Assembly: GCA_041678605.1 (NCBI GenBank)
Contig: JBAYNW010000005.1
Coordinates: forward strand, 1-64,000
DNA: 64,000 bases
Direction: 5' to 3'
Source of the DNA: JBAYNW01 sp041678605
GTDB taxonomy: Bacteria > Cyanobacteriota > Vampirovibrionia > Gastranaerophilales > Gastranaerophilaceae
Numbering within the stretch: the first letter of the stretch is position 1; each line of letters starts with the position of its first letter. The notes under the pieces were generated by a model, which saw only the letters and a program-made list of their open reading frames with translations, did no database searches and was not told the origin of the DNA. This document shows, piece by piece, positions 35,313 to 43,663 of the stretch. Made by a program: the position numbers and the translations under genes.

Positions 35313-36398
35313 TTGACTAAAAACGCATATATTCACATACCTTTTTGCAAGAGTAAATGTAATTACTGCTCCTTTATTTCTTTTGACAGGCTTGACTTGA
35401 AAGAAAACTATATCAACACTTTGATTGAGCAAATTAAAGCCGAATATAAAGAAGAAAAGCTTAATACCCTTTATTTTGGAGGCGGAACGCCGTCCTTGCT
35501 CTCGATTGAAGAATTTAAGAAAATATTACAACTTTTTTCTTTTGAAAATAATGCCGAAATTACTGCCGAAGTTAATCCCGACAGCGTTGATTTTGAATAT
35601 TTAAAAGAATTGAGAAATCTCGGCGTAAACCGTTTAAGTATAGGCACTCAGTCGTTTGATGATAATATTTTAAAATTAATAGGCCGAAGGCACAATTCAG
35701 CACAGGCAAAAGAAGCAGTAAGAAATGCTAAAAACGCCGAATTTGAAAACATAGGTCTTGATTTGATTTACGGGCTTCCGGCTCAATCTCCGGAAAAATT
35801 TGAAAGTGATTTACGGGAAGTAATTGCATTGAATGTTCAGCATATTTCACTTTACGGATTAAAAATTGAAGAAGACTGCTATTTTTATAAAAATATACCT
35901 CAAGACTTGCCTGATTTGGATTTGCAGGCTGACATGTACTTAAAAGCTGTTGAAGTGCTTAAAAATGCAGGTTTGAAACATTACGAGATAAGTAATTTTG
36001 CAAAACAGGGATTTGAATCAAGGCATAATTTGAATTACTGGGATGACAACACATATTACGGATTTGGCTGTGCGGCGAGCGGGTATATTTGTAATACCAG
36101 ATGTACAAACGAAACCGGCTTAGAAAAATATATCCGAAATCCGCTTAAAAAAATTTCAGAAGAAAAATTATCTCAACAACAAATTCTTGAGGAGGCTATT
36201 TTTCTGGGCCTCAGAAAAATAGCCGGAATAAATATCGAAGAGATTAACCAAAAATTTGGGATTAATTTTGAAGAAAAATATTCAAAAATTCTTAAAAAAT
36301 ATTCGAAATTTTTTGTTAAAACGAGACAAGGCTATACTTTAACTATTGACGGCCTTTTAATCAGCAACGAGATTTTGGCCGAATTCATAGCTGATTAA
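35313..36398 (+). CDS. hemW: HemW-type radical SAM protein (heme chaperone)
   Basis: 361 residues from a TTG (GGAGG 6 nt upstream). Radical SAM CKSKCNYC (Cx3Cx2C, about residues 12-19), GGGTPSLL, EVNPD, RLSIGTQSF, LDLIYGLPAQ and the C-terminal HemN-like domain with HNLNYW. It belongs to the HemW branch (heme trafficking) rather than HemN oxidase, because the extra N-terminal HemN region is absent. It overlaps the convergent peptidase by 14 nt. Confidence 0.9.
   Translation: MTKNAYIHIPFCKSKCNYCSFISFDRLDLKENYINTLIEQIKAEYKEEKLNTLYFGGGTPSLLSIEEFKKILQLFSFENNAEITAEVNPDSVDFEYLKELRNLGVNRLSIGTQSFDDNILKLIGRRHNSAQAKEAVRNAKNAEFENIGLDLIYGLPAQSPEKFESDLREVIALNVQHISLYGLKIEEDCYFYKNIPQDLPDLDLQADMYLKAVEVLKNAGLKHYEISNFAKQGFESRHNLNYWDDNTYYGFGCAASGYICNTRCTNETGLEKYIRNPLKKISEEKLSQQQILEEAIFLGLRKIAGINIEEINQKFGINFEEKYSKILKKYSKFFVKTRQGYTLTIDGLLISNEILAEFIAD
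36194..36224. repeat. Perfect 13-bp-arm palindrome inside hemW
   Basis: GGCTATTTTTCTG (36194-36206), 5-nt loop, exact complement at 36212-36224, encoding EAIFLGLRKIAG. Confidence 0.9.
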
Positions 36399-37629
36399 AC
36401 TCAATAAACATTTGTTTAAGAACTTCGTAGCCCTTCAGCATGGTTTTGTAGTCGACCTTTTCGCTGCTTGAATGCATATTAAAAACATCCGCCATTCCGA
36501 CAAGACAAGGCAAGAACTTTTCTCCGGAGGCGTTTTTGTTTTGGGCATAGACATGGGTTTCCGCACCTGCGTGGAAAGATGAAATCTCTTGTGTGACGCC
36601 TGCTTTTTGGCATGCAAGTGCGTGAATTTTTTCGATTAAATCGTCGGAAGATTTTTCAAAAGGCGGCAAATGTTCTGAAAAAATAATTTCGGCCTTTGCC
36701 AATCCTTTATATTTTTTATTAAACTCCACAACTTCATTTTTAATTAGTTGTTTTAACTCGGTTTCTTTTTCGGCATCGGCACTTCTGACTGAGTAACTTG
36801 CCTGAGCCTGTGTATTTATAACGTTTGTGACAGAATTTTTAATGAAATAATCTAAATAATTATTGCTTTCAATTTTATCCGAAACAATTTTAGCGGCAGT
36901 ATTTTGAATGTCTCCGCCGATAATTGTGCCTAAATTAATAGAAGTTATTGTACCCGTTTCATTCTCGTAAAAAACTCCCTGAGGGATTTTTGAAACCAAA
37001 TCTGAGATTAATTTTGCGGCGTTGAGCCGGTTTTTATCTCCGATATCAAGTCCTGAATGTCCCCCATAAGTGGTAGAAATCTTTAAAACCCCTTTTGTGT
37101 AGCTTGCACCTGACGTCAAAAGCTGTCCGAGTTTGTCGGCATCAAGCACAAGAATATATTTTGAATTAATTTTCTTAAAATCCACGTGTTTAATTCCGCT
37201 CATGCCATGTTCTTCATCCCTTGTGAATACAATTTCAAGCCCGCCGTGAGAGGTAAATTCGTCTGACTGCTGCGATAATTCAGACGCCAAAAGCAAAGCA
37301 CAAGCCACTCCGACTTTATCATCCGCTCCGAGAGTTCTTTTGCCGTCTGTTTTGATAAAATCGCCTTCAACTTTAATATTTACGGGCGAAAAATCGCCTA
37401 CAACATCCATGTGTGCAGACAGTAAAATCGGGCGTTTTTGCGGATTTTTCGCCCCAACCTTAAGAAAAACATTTTTGTAATTATCCAACTCAAAAGCGAC
37501 ATTGTTTTTTTTGCAAAAATCTTTAATCCAATTGATTAAGTTATCTTCGCAAAGCGAGGGGGACGGAATTTCCACCAGACTGCGAAAAATTTTTAAAAGT
37601 TTATTTTGGTTTAAATTATTAATAAGCAT
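36385..37629 (-). CDS. M20-family metallopeptidase (PepT-like)
   Basis: 414 residues. Zinc-site motifs: SAHMDVVGD (His and catalytic Asp), LGADDKVGVAC (bridging Asp), FTRDEEHGMSG (catalytic Glu pair), DADKLG and SFHAGAETH near the C-terminus. This is a cytosolic di-zinc tripeptidase/aminopeptidase-like protein. It overlaps the upstream glycosidase gene by 11 nt. Confidence 0.88.
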   Translation of the reverse strand: MLINNLNQNKLLKIFRSLVEIPSPSLCEDNLINWIKDFCKKNNVAFELDNYKNVFLKVGAKNPQKRPILLSAHMDVVGDFSPVNIKVEGDFIKTDGKRTLGADDKVGVACALLLASELSQQSDEFTSHGGLEIVFTRDEEHGMSGIKHVDFKKINSKYILVLDADKLGQLLTSGASYTKGVLKISTTYGGHSGLDIGDKNRLNAAKLISDLVSKIPQGVFYENETGTITSINLGTIIGGDIQNTAAKIVSDKIESNNYLDYFIKNSVTNVINTQAQASYSVRSADAEKETELKQLIKNEVVEFNKKYKGLAKAEIIFSEHLPPFEKSSDDLIEKIHALACQKAGVTQEISSFHAGAETHVYAQNKNASGEKFLPCLVGMADVFNMHSSSEKVDYKTMLKGYEVLKQMFIEFNQL

Positions 37630-39460
37630 AACCTCTGCGTCTAAAGAATATTCTTTCCCTATAGTGTTTATTGGCTGAATTGCTCTGAAGCATTTTTAAT
37701 GCTGCTGACTGGCTTGAGTCAAAGACACTTGTGGCAAGAACATTTGTGTATTTGCCGTTCAGATGGGCATAATCGAACATTATAACGCCCTTGGCATCCA
37801 GTTTTCTTGCTTCGTGAATTTGTTTTAACAAATCTTCACTTGAACCGCCCATAAACGTTATAAATAAGCCTGCATAAAGTGCTGTGTTCGGGTTTTTATT
37901 TTTGATAACGTCCTGCATCATAAGATTGGCGGTTTTGGAATCACAGGTTAAAAACAGCGGAGTGAAGCCATCCACATAACCCAACATTGACCAGGTTTTC
38001 CAGTCTTGTTGTTTCGTTTCCAGAGCCTTTTGCCGGTCAGGGAAAATTACGGCCGTAAGTAAAATTTTATTTTGTTTTGTTAATTTATTTATGCGAAGAA
38101 CAAAGGATGTAACTTTATCTTGTCTGTATTTGTCCCAAAGCTGCCAGTCCGGATCGTCATATGACATATCTATCGGGTCTTTCCCGTATTTTGTTTTGAA
38201 TTCAGTTCGGGCATACTCCGTGTAGCCCCAGTTTGATAAATCATAGCCCGGAAATTTTGCGGCCATTGATTGCGGGTATCTTACATAATCAAGATTTATG
38301 CCATCGGGATGGTAATTACATATTATTTCAGTTAATAATTCTTCCAAAAATTGCTGTACGTCAGGATTAGCAGGGTCTATAAAATAACCGCCATGCTCGG
38401 ATAAAGAAGGTACGGGAGTTGTTGAATCAAAATCTCTCTTTGTCACATTCGCCCAATTTGGATTTACGGCAAGTATACTTTTGGGATTATCTTTCGGGTT
38501 CTGATTTCCGACGTAGAATGTTTCAAACCAGATATGGACTTTTATATTTCTTTTGTGGGCTTCTTCTATCCAAACTTTTAACGGGTCAAAACCGAGAAAT
38601 TTTTCGTTTTGAGGGATAAATTGGTAATTTTCCATTGTTTTACTCGGGAAAATCGTTTTGCCGTGGAAATAGGTTTCCAAAAATATATTGTCAACTCCTG
38701 CTTCGTGTATTTTATTGAGTGATGCAATTATTGCTTCGTGAGATGTTTCAGTAGGTCTTATCCAAACCCCCTTCAGTTCATTTTTGTCAAACGGAATTGA
38801 ATTTGCAAGTGCCGAATTTGCAGCCTCTATGGCTAAAGATGAATATTTTTGGACATTTTTAGGGTCTTTCTCGGCTTTAGTCAGATAATCTTGTGCCTTG
38901 TCTATGTAAAGACAAGGTTTCCTGCAGTCATACATATAAGACTTATCCTTGTAGTAACTTATAATATCCTGAGACTCTTTAATTTTTTCCTTTGCCCCGT
39001 ACAAAAAACTGTCTGATGTTATGTAAACTGTTAAGGTCTTAGCCTCTTTGTTGACGTAAACCTTTGCCCCGACTATTATATTCTGATTTATCCACTGCTT
39101 TGCAGAACCGTGGCCGCTTATAACAAGACCGTCATAGGGGATTATTGAATCAGCCCCGCTTAAGGACGTTACTATATTTCCTTTAACAATAGCCTCAGAG
39201 CCGAATTCGTTTGTATTAGTCCTTAATCCGTATGCAGGTGTGTAAATTATCATCTGATTTGCCCCGCGAAGTCCGGGGTAAAAACTTCCCGAAGTGTTCG
39301 TTAAAACGGTTGGGTCTATTGCTGTTATCGGATAAATCTTCTGGCTGAAAATTACCTGATCATTGCAGTTATACTGGGCTTCTTGTGCAGATACACTCAC
39401 TAAAAACTGCCCTAATAAAATAAAGAGCAACAGAAATACTTTTAACTTAAAATTGTTCAT
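37619..39460 (-). CDS. Secreted GHL10-like glycoside hydrolase
   Basis: 613 residues from the ATG at 39460, which begins a signal peptide (MNNFKLKVFLLLFILLGQF); an in-frame ATG at 39499 is the alternative. After a beta-rich N-terminal half comes a TIM-barrel glycosidase-like domain of the GHL10/DUF187 type: GVWIRPTETS, ETYFHGKT, VHIWFETFYVG, GINLDYVRYPQ (acidic barrel motif), LTAVIFPD. Likely substrate: an exopolysaccharide. Formerly coupled to the TPR gene (see 39512-40381). Confidence 0.8.
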   Translation of the reverse strand: MNNFKLKVFLLLFILLGQFLVSVSAQEAQYNCNDQVIFSQKIYPITAIDPTVLTNTSGSFYPGLRGANQMIIYTPAYGLRTNTNEFGSEAIVKGNIVTSLSGADSIIPYDGLVISGHGSAKQWINQNIIVGAKVYVNKEAKTLTVYITSDSFLYGAKEKIKESQDIISYYKDKSYMYDCRKPCLYIDKAQDYLTKAEKDPKNVQKYSSLAIEAANSALANSIPFDKNELKGVWIRPTETSHEAIIASLNKIHEAGVDNIFLETYFHGKTIFPSKTMENYQFIPQNEKFLGFDPLKVWIEEAHKRNIKVHIWFETFYVGNQNPKDNPKSILAVNPNWANVTKRDFDSTTPVPSLSEHGGYFIDPANPDVQQFLEELLTEIICNYHPDGINLDYVRYPQSMAAKFPGYDLSNWGYTEYARTEFKTKYGKDPIDMSYDDPDWQLWDKYRQDKVTSFVLRINKLTKQNKILLTAVIFPDRQKALETKQQDWKTWSMLGYVDGFTPLFLTCDSKTANLMMQDVIKNKNPNTALYAGLFITFMGGSSEDLLKQIHEARKLDAKGVIMFDYAHLNGKYTNVLATSVFDSSQSAALKMLQSNSANKHYRERIFFRRRGYAY

Positions 39461-39511
39461 ATGTCCCGTTTTCTTCCTCTTCCCTGATGTAAGATTCATT
39501 TTCTAAATAAA

Positions 39512-39558
39512 TAATACTGCGATTTGTCATAATTTAATTCATCCAACAGGCGTATTTT
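39512..39558. repeat. 47-bp direct repeat, left copy: relict 3' end of the TPR gene
   Basis: Identical over 47 bp to 40335-40381. Read on the minus strand and onward it encodes KIRLLDELNYDKSQYY, then LFRK and a TGA overlapping the ATG at 39499, so it is the original TPR gene end. The intact gene now ends LFRR. Confidence 0.9.
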
Positions 39559-39588
39559 TAATAAAGAGCAAAAGTTAATCAGCACTAC

Positions 39589-39617
39589 TTGACAAAATAT
39601 AACCGTTAAGTTATAAT
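39589..39617 (+). promoter_or_regulatory. Consensus sigma70 promoter of the toxin-antitoxin operon
   Basis: TTGACA (39589-39594), 17-bp spacer, TATAAT (39612-39617): both hexamers are perfect. The toxin ATG at 39624 is the predicted +1, so the mRNA would be leaderless. Confidence 0.85.
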
Positions 39618-39623
39618 GAGATT

Positions 39624-40004
39624 ATGGAATACAAGTACAAAATAGAATTTCTGAAAGATGATAAAGGTTTTAGCGAAAGCGAAATGTACATATTGGAGCT
39701 TAATAAAAAAAGCCTTAAGTCAAAAGACGCAAGAATAAAAGTTAACAAAATAACTGAATACTTTAGAGCGTTGCGAGAATATGGAACAATAATCGGAGTT
39801 CCTGCAGTCAAGCACATTTATGATGAATTATATGAACTTAGACCCTTACAAGATAGATTTTTCTTCTTCTACAGGCACGAAAATAAATATGTTATTTTGA
39901 ATCATTTTGTTAAAAAATCGCAAAAAACACCAATAAAAGAAATAGAAAAGGCATTTAGGCTAATTGAAAATTATAAAAGAAAGGAAAATAATAATGAGAT
40001 ATAA
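39624..40004 (+). CDS. higB: HigB/RelE-type toxin (phage Gp49-like)
   Basis: 126 residues with the Gp49-like/HigB pattern: ITEYFRALREYG, KHIYDELYELRPLQDRFFFFY, YVILNHFVKKSQKTPIKEIEKA. This group are ribosome-dependent mRNA interferases. The gene overlaps the antitoxin by 11 nt; toxin-first order is typical of higBA. The consensus promoter implies strong, leaderless expression, presumably repressed by the antitoxin. Confidence 0.88.
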   Translation: MEYKYKIEFLKDDKGFSESEMYILELNKKSLKSKDARIKVNKITEYFRALREYGTIIGVPAVKHIYDELYELRPLQDRFFFFYRHENKYVILNHFVKKSQKTPIKEIEKAFRLIENYKRKENNNEI

Positions 40005-40302
40005 AAATACAACTTGGGAAGAGTTGGAAGCAAAATTAAATTTAACTCCCGAAGAAGAAGCCGAAATAGACTTTAAGGTTAAATTGATGGGCAAATTGCT
40101 GGAAGTCCGCAAAGAAAAGGGATTAACGCAAGAGAAGCTTGCTGAAATAAGCGGGTTAAAACAATCCTTTATCGCGAGGTTGGAAAAGGACAGCAAAAGA
40201 GCTTTACAGGTGGATACCTTACTCAAAATTCTGCTGCCGTTGGGCTATGAGATTGATATTGTACCAATAAAACCGGCACATAGAAGAATAGTCGGAGCGT
40301 GA
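39994..40302 (+). CDS. higA: HigA-type antitoxin, XRE-family HTH
   Basis: 102 residues from the ATG at 39994 (AAAGGAAA upstream). A short N-terminal arm (TWEELEAKLNLTPEE) precedes an HTH_3 domain (KEKGLTQEKLAEISGLKQS). It should neutralise the toxin and repress the operon. It stops 17 bp before the TPR stop on the opposite strand. Confidence 0.88.
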   Translation: MRYKNTTWEELEAKLNLTPEEEAEIDFKVKLMGKLLEVRKEKGLTQEKLAEISGLKQSFIARLEKDSKRALQVDTLLKILLPLGYEIDIVPIKPAHRRIVGA

Positions 40303-40318
40303 CGGCTCCAACGCTAAT

Positions 40319-40963
40319 CTATCTGCGAAACAGGTAATACTGCGATTTGTCATAATTTAATTCATCCAACAGGCGTATTTTATTTCCTAATTCCGCATTT
40401 TGTGGCGTTATTTTCAGTGTGTTGGAGTAAAATTTCTTCGCCGATTCAATATCCGCCAATTTTTCATAAATAACCGCCATTTTGTAATTGAGTTTATAGT
40501 TATTTGAATATCCGTTTGCGTAAGCCTTTTTATAGTACATAAGTGCCTCTAGCAGGTCACTTCGCCTGTAATAGAAATCGCCCAAATAATAATTGGTCCT
40601 CGGGTTTTTATTATTAAAATCGAGAGCCACAAAAAAATGTTTTTTTGCGTAACTATCAAGTCCCAGTTCGTCGTAGATTCGACCCAGACCTATCTGAGCG
40701 TCAATAGATTTTGGTTTTATTTTGGACAACAAAAAATAATATCTCATAGCTTCTTGCAAATAAAATACTCGTTCAGCTGTTTCTGTGGACTTTTCAAAAA
40801 GTAAAATGTTAGAATTTGCATTTTTTAAAAATTTTGCCTCATCACCGGGTTTGAAAGCGTATTGATATCCGCTGTACTCCAAGTAGGCATTCTGCGTTTG
40901 TGCGGAAGCAGGATGAGAAAAAGTTATAAACAAAATTAAAATATAAATTAGTTTTTTAATCAT
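40319..40963 (-). CDS. Exported TPR-repeat protein
   Basis: 214 residues. A signal peptide (MIKKLIYILILFITFSHPASA) and at least three TPR-like helix pairs (AQIGLGRIYDELGLDSYAKK, then NYYLGDFYYRRSDLLEALMY, then YKMAVIYEKLADIESAKKFY, partly). Probably a periplasmic scaffold. Its last codons (QYYLFRR) lie just past the right 47-bp repeat, evidently supplied by the inserted cassette. Confidence 0.8.
   Translation of the reverse strand: MIKKLIYILILFITFSHPASAQTQNAYLEYSGYQYAFKPGDEAKFLKNANSNILLFEKSTETAERVFYLQEAMRYYFLLSKIKPKSIDAQIGLGRIYDELGLDSYAKKHFFVALDFNNKNPRTNYYLGDFYYRRSDLLEALMYYKKAYANGYSNNYKLNYKMAVIYEKLADIESAKKFYSNTLKITPQNAELGNKIRLLDELNYDKSQYYLFRR
40335..40381. repeat. 47-bp direct repeat, right copy, inside the TPR gene
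   Basis: Identical to 39512-39558; the repeat starts are 823 bp apart and the toxin-antitoxin operon lies between them. This copy is in frame in the TPR gene (residues about 193-208). Confidence 0.9.
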
Positions 40964-41044
40964 AAAAAAAATTATCTTAATAAATCACAACAACTACTAT
41001 TATACCAGCAAAATTTTGTGTAGAATAAATATATCGGAGGAGCC

Positions 41045-41074
41045 ATGGGCATGTTGACAGAGGTGCAAAATTGA
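41045..41074 (+). CDS. Possible 9-codon leader ORF upstream of nuoA
   Basis: MGMLTEVQN, with GGAGG 4 nt upstream (41036-41040). Its TGA overlaps the nuoA TTG start (TTGA), so it could couple or load ribosomes for nuoA. nuoA has its own AGAGG at 41059-41063. Confidence 0.35.
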   Translation: MGMLTEVQN

Positions 41075-41424
41075 AAGAGCTAATTTTTTTACTGGTATTC
41101 ATAGTATTGTCTGTGATGTTTGCTCTAGCCGCCCTTATTGCGAGTTTTATCTGCTCACCGAAAGCCGAAAGTAATGAAAAATCCGCCACGTATGAATGCG
41201 GCATGAAGCTTTTTTCTGATGCGAGAATTCAATTTGACATAAAGTTTTTCAATTATGCGATTTTGTTTTTGATATTCGATGTTGAAACAATATTTTTATT
41301 CCCTTTTGCTGTGAATTTCGGGCAATTACAGATTTTTGCGATGGTTGAAGTATTTATTTTTGTGGCTCTTTTATTATTTGCATTGATTTATGCAATAAAA
41401 AAAGAAATTTTGAGGTGGCAATGA
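41071..41424 (+). CDS. nuoA: NADH-quinone oxidoreductase subunit A
   Basis: 117 residues, TTG start, three membrane spans. Family motif YECGMKLFSDARIQFDIKFF (conserved Glu, Cys) and DVETIFLFPF. First gene of the 11-gene nuo operon. Its stop overlaps the nuoB ATG (ATGA). Confidence 0.95.
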   Translation: MKELIFLLVFIVLSVMFALAALIASFICSPKAESNEKSATYECGMKLFSDARIQFDIKFFNYAILFLIFDVETIFLFPFAVNFGQLQIFAMVEVFIFVALLLFALIYAIKKEILRWQ

Positions 41425-42011
41425 ATGTTATAATTTCAAGTATAGATTTTATTTATAACTGGGCAAGATCAAATTCGATATGGCCCATGACATTTGCAAC
41501 TTCATGCTGCGGAATCGAAATGATGCAAACTTCCGCCGCAAATTTCGACATCGCAAGATTCGGCTCAGAAGTTTTCAGAGCCACGCCAAGGCAGGCTGAC
41601 TTATTAATTTGTGCGGGAACAATTACTCACAAAATGGCCCCCGCTCTTTTGAAGTTGTACCAGCAAATGCCTGAGCCTAAATACGTAATTGCAATGGGTG
41701 TTTGCACTTGCGGCGGCGGAATGTTTACCGACAGCTACTCTGTCGTGAACGGAATTGATAAAATAATCCCCGTTGATATTTATCTTCCGATGTGTCCGCC
41801 AAAACCGGAAGCACTTTTGGATAGCCTTATAAAATTACAAAAAGAAATCAGGAAAGAAACCATTTTAGACAGGCAAAAATACATTGCCGGCCATGTTTCT
41901 GATTTAAAAATTGACGAAGACAATGAAATTTTAATCGAAGACAGCGGTATAATTGTTCAGGAATGGGGATTATCCGGGGAACTGCCGGAGGAGTTGTCTT
42001 ATGAATTTTGA
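41421..42011 (+). CDS. nuoB: NADH-quinone oxidoreductase subunit B
   Basis: 196 residues from the ATG at 41421, coupled to nuoA; a GTG two codons earlier is unlikely. It carries cluster N2: ATSCCGIEMM, GVCTCGGGMF and DIYLPMCPPKPEAL supply the four Cys. Located in the peripheral arm next to quinone. Confidence 0.97.
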   Translation: MNVIISSIDFIYNWARSNSIWPMTFATSCCGIEMMQTSAANFDIARFGSEVFRATPRQADLLICAGTITHKMAPALLKLYQQMPEPKYVIAMGVCTCGGGMFTDSYSVVNGIDKIIPVDIYLPMCPPKPEALLDSLIKLQKEIRKETILDRQKYIAGHVSDLKIDEDNEILIEDSGIIVQEWGLSGELPEELSYEF

Positions 42012-42468
42012 AGTTTTGAATAAATTTAATATTGAAGTAATAAACGAAGGCGGCAATTCTTTTGACAAAATCCGTGTTGAAAGTTCAAAATTGTGCGATT
42101 TGTTGAATTTTCTGAAAAATAACGCCCAGTTCGCTTTTGACAGACTCAATACAATTATTGCAATCGATTTGGGAATTGAAGATGGCAGATTTGAACTTAT
42201 TTATGATCTGCATTCGGTAAAAACAGGGCAGAGTGGGCGAATTTCTGTTCTGATTGGCAGAAATTCGCCCAATATTCCGTCAGTTGTCGAAATATTCAAA
42301 AGTGCTTATTTTGATGAATGTGAAATTTTCGATTTATTTGGGATAAATTTTGACAAAAATCCTAATCTGAAGCGGCTTTTGATGCCGAAAGGCTGGGTGG
42401 GACATCCGCTCAGGAAAGATTATGAACAAAAAGATGAAAGGCTTGAACGGAGTGAAGATGCTGATTGA
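42001..42468 (+). CDS. nuoC: NADH-quinone oxidoreductase subunit C
   Basis: 155 residues from the ATG at 42001 (GGAGGAG upstream), overlapping nuoB by 11 nt. The 30-kDa-subunit signature YFDECEIFDLFGINFDKNPNLKR and GWVGHPLRKDY (in part) are present. Peripheral-arm structural subunit. A 14-bp-arm palindrome lies inside the gene. Confidence 0.95.
   Translation: MNFEVLNKFNIEVINEGGNSFDKIRVESSKLCDLLNFLKNNAQFAFDRLNTIIAIDLGIEDGRFELIYDLHSVKTGQSGRISVLIGRNSPNIPSVVEIFKSAYFDECEIFDLFGINFDKNPNLKRLLMPKGWVGHPLRKDYEQKDERLERSEDAD
42234..42271. repeat. Perfect 14-bp-arm palindrome inside nuoC
   Basis: TGGGCGAATTTCTG (42234-42247), 10-nt loop, exact complement 42258-42271, encoding SGRISVLIGRNSPN. Confidence 0.9.
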
Positions 42469-42559
42469 AAGGTCGAAAGGTTGAAAGGTTTAGAAAATAA
42501 ATTTTTATAATAACCGTTCAGCCATGCAACTGCTCAACCCTTCAACCAAAACAAAAATT

Positions 42560-43663
42560 ATGGAAACAAGACAAAAAATGAAAATTAATATCGGTCCGCA
42601 GCACCCGTCGACACACGGAGTGCTAAGACTTGTGATGGAATTAGACGGTGAAATTATCAAATCCTGCGAACCTATCATCGGGTATCTTCACAGGGGTATG
42701 GAAAAAATGGCAGAAAACCGGACATATCTGCAATATTTGCCTACCGTAGACAGAGTTGATTATCTCGGCGGATTTTTTGATTCTTACGCATTTTGCAATG
42801 CTGTTGAAAATTTGGCTCAAATTGAAGTCTCAAAGCGTTCTCAATATATTCGTGTTTTAACAATGGAAATGAACAGGTTGTCATCGCATTTGCTCTGGTT
42901 AGGCACATATTTGCTCGATATGGGGGCAACTTCACCGCTTTTTTATACATTCAGGGACAGGGAAGTTATTTTGTCTTTGTTTGAAGAGCTTACAGGGCAA
43001 CGCCTAATGTACAACTACTATACTTTTGGCGGTGTAAGGCATGACGTTACAGTCGATTGGCTCAAAAAAATTACTGATTTTGTCAAAATTATGCCTCGAA
43101 AAATTCAGGACTATGAAGATATAATTACCGGCAACCCGATTTTTGCTACAAGGACAAAAAATATCGGAGTTATGTCAAAAAACGGTGCTTTGCAGTATTC
43201 TATTACAGGCCCGAATTTGCGTGCCTGCGGAATTGACCTCGATTTAAGAAAAAAAGGATATTTGACTTATAAAGAGTTGAATTTTAACTCGATACCAGCA
43301 CAAAATGGCGATTCTTTTGACCGATACAAGGTTAGAATTGAGGAAATGAGAGAGTGTTTGAAAATAATTTCTCAATGTGTTGATTGGCTTATGGCAAATG
43401 AAGGAGAAGTGCTTTCACCAGTTAAACAGCCATTATTAAAAGTTCCGCAGGGTGAATTTATTTCAAATGTGGAAGCCCCGAGGGGAATTTGTTCCTGCTA
43501 CGTAAAATCAGACGGCTCCGGAATTCCTTATCGGGTAAAATGGCGTACAGGCTCTTATTACGCTGTTCAAGTCCTGCCAAGGCTTCTCGAAAATGCTTTT
43601 TATCCTGATTTAATGGCGATTTTCGGTTCTCTGGATGTTATATTACCGGAGGTGGACAGGTAA
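42560..43663 (+). CDS. nuoD: NADH-quinone oxidoreductase subunit D
   Basis: 367 residues from the ATG at 42560. METRQKMKINIG then GPQHPSTHG aligns well with the usual NuoD/NdhH start; an ATG 12 codons earlier (42524) has no better ribosome site. Quinone-pocket and family motifs: GYLHRGMEK, YLPTVDRVDYL, RGICSCYV, GSLDVILPEVDR. The 91-bp gap from nuoC holds short GAAAGGTTGAAAGG-type repeats and a TATAAT. Confidence 0.95.
   Translation: METRQKMKINIGPQHPSTHGVLRLVMELDGEIIKSCEPIIGYLHRGMEKMAENRTYLQYLPTVDRVDYLGGFFDSYAFCNAVENLAQIEVSKRSQYIRVLTMEMNRLSSHLLWLGTYLLDMGATSPLFYTFRDREVILSLFEELTGQRLMYNYYTFGGVRHDVTVDWLKKITDFVKIMPRKIQDYEDIITGNPIFATRTKNIGVMSKNGALQYSITGPNLRACGIDLDLRKKGYLTYKELNFNSIPAQNGDSFDRYKVRIEEMRECLKIISQCVDWLMANEGEVLSPVKQPLLKVPQGEFISNVEAPRGICSCYVKSDGSGIPYRVKWRTGSYYAVQVLPRLLENAFYPDLMAIFGSLDVILPEVDR

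Noticed and set aside
39512..40381. Insertion sequence or prophage remnant around higBA
   Set aside because: No transposase, integrase or inverted ends; the flanks are direct copies of the TPR gene end, which suggests a different mechanism.
42469..42559. Promoter splitting the nuo operon between nuoC and nuoD
   Set aside because: A TATAAT is present, but no good -35 accompanies it, and the gap is filled by short GAAAGG repeats; internal promotion is possible but unsupported.
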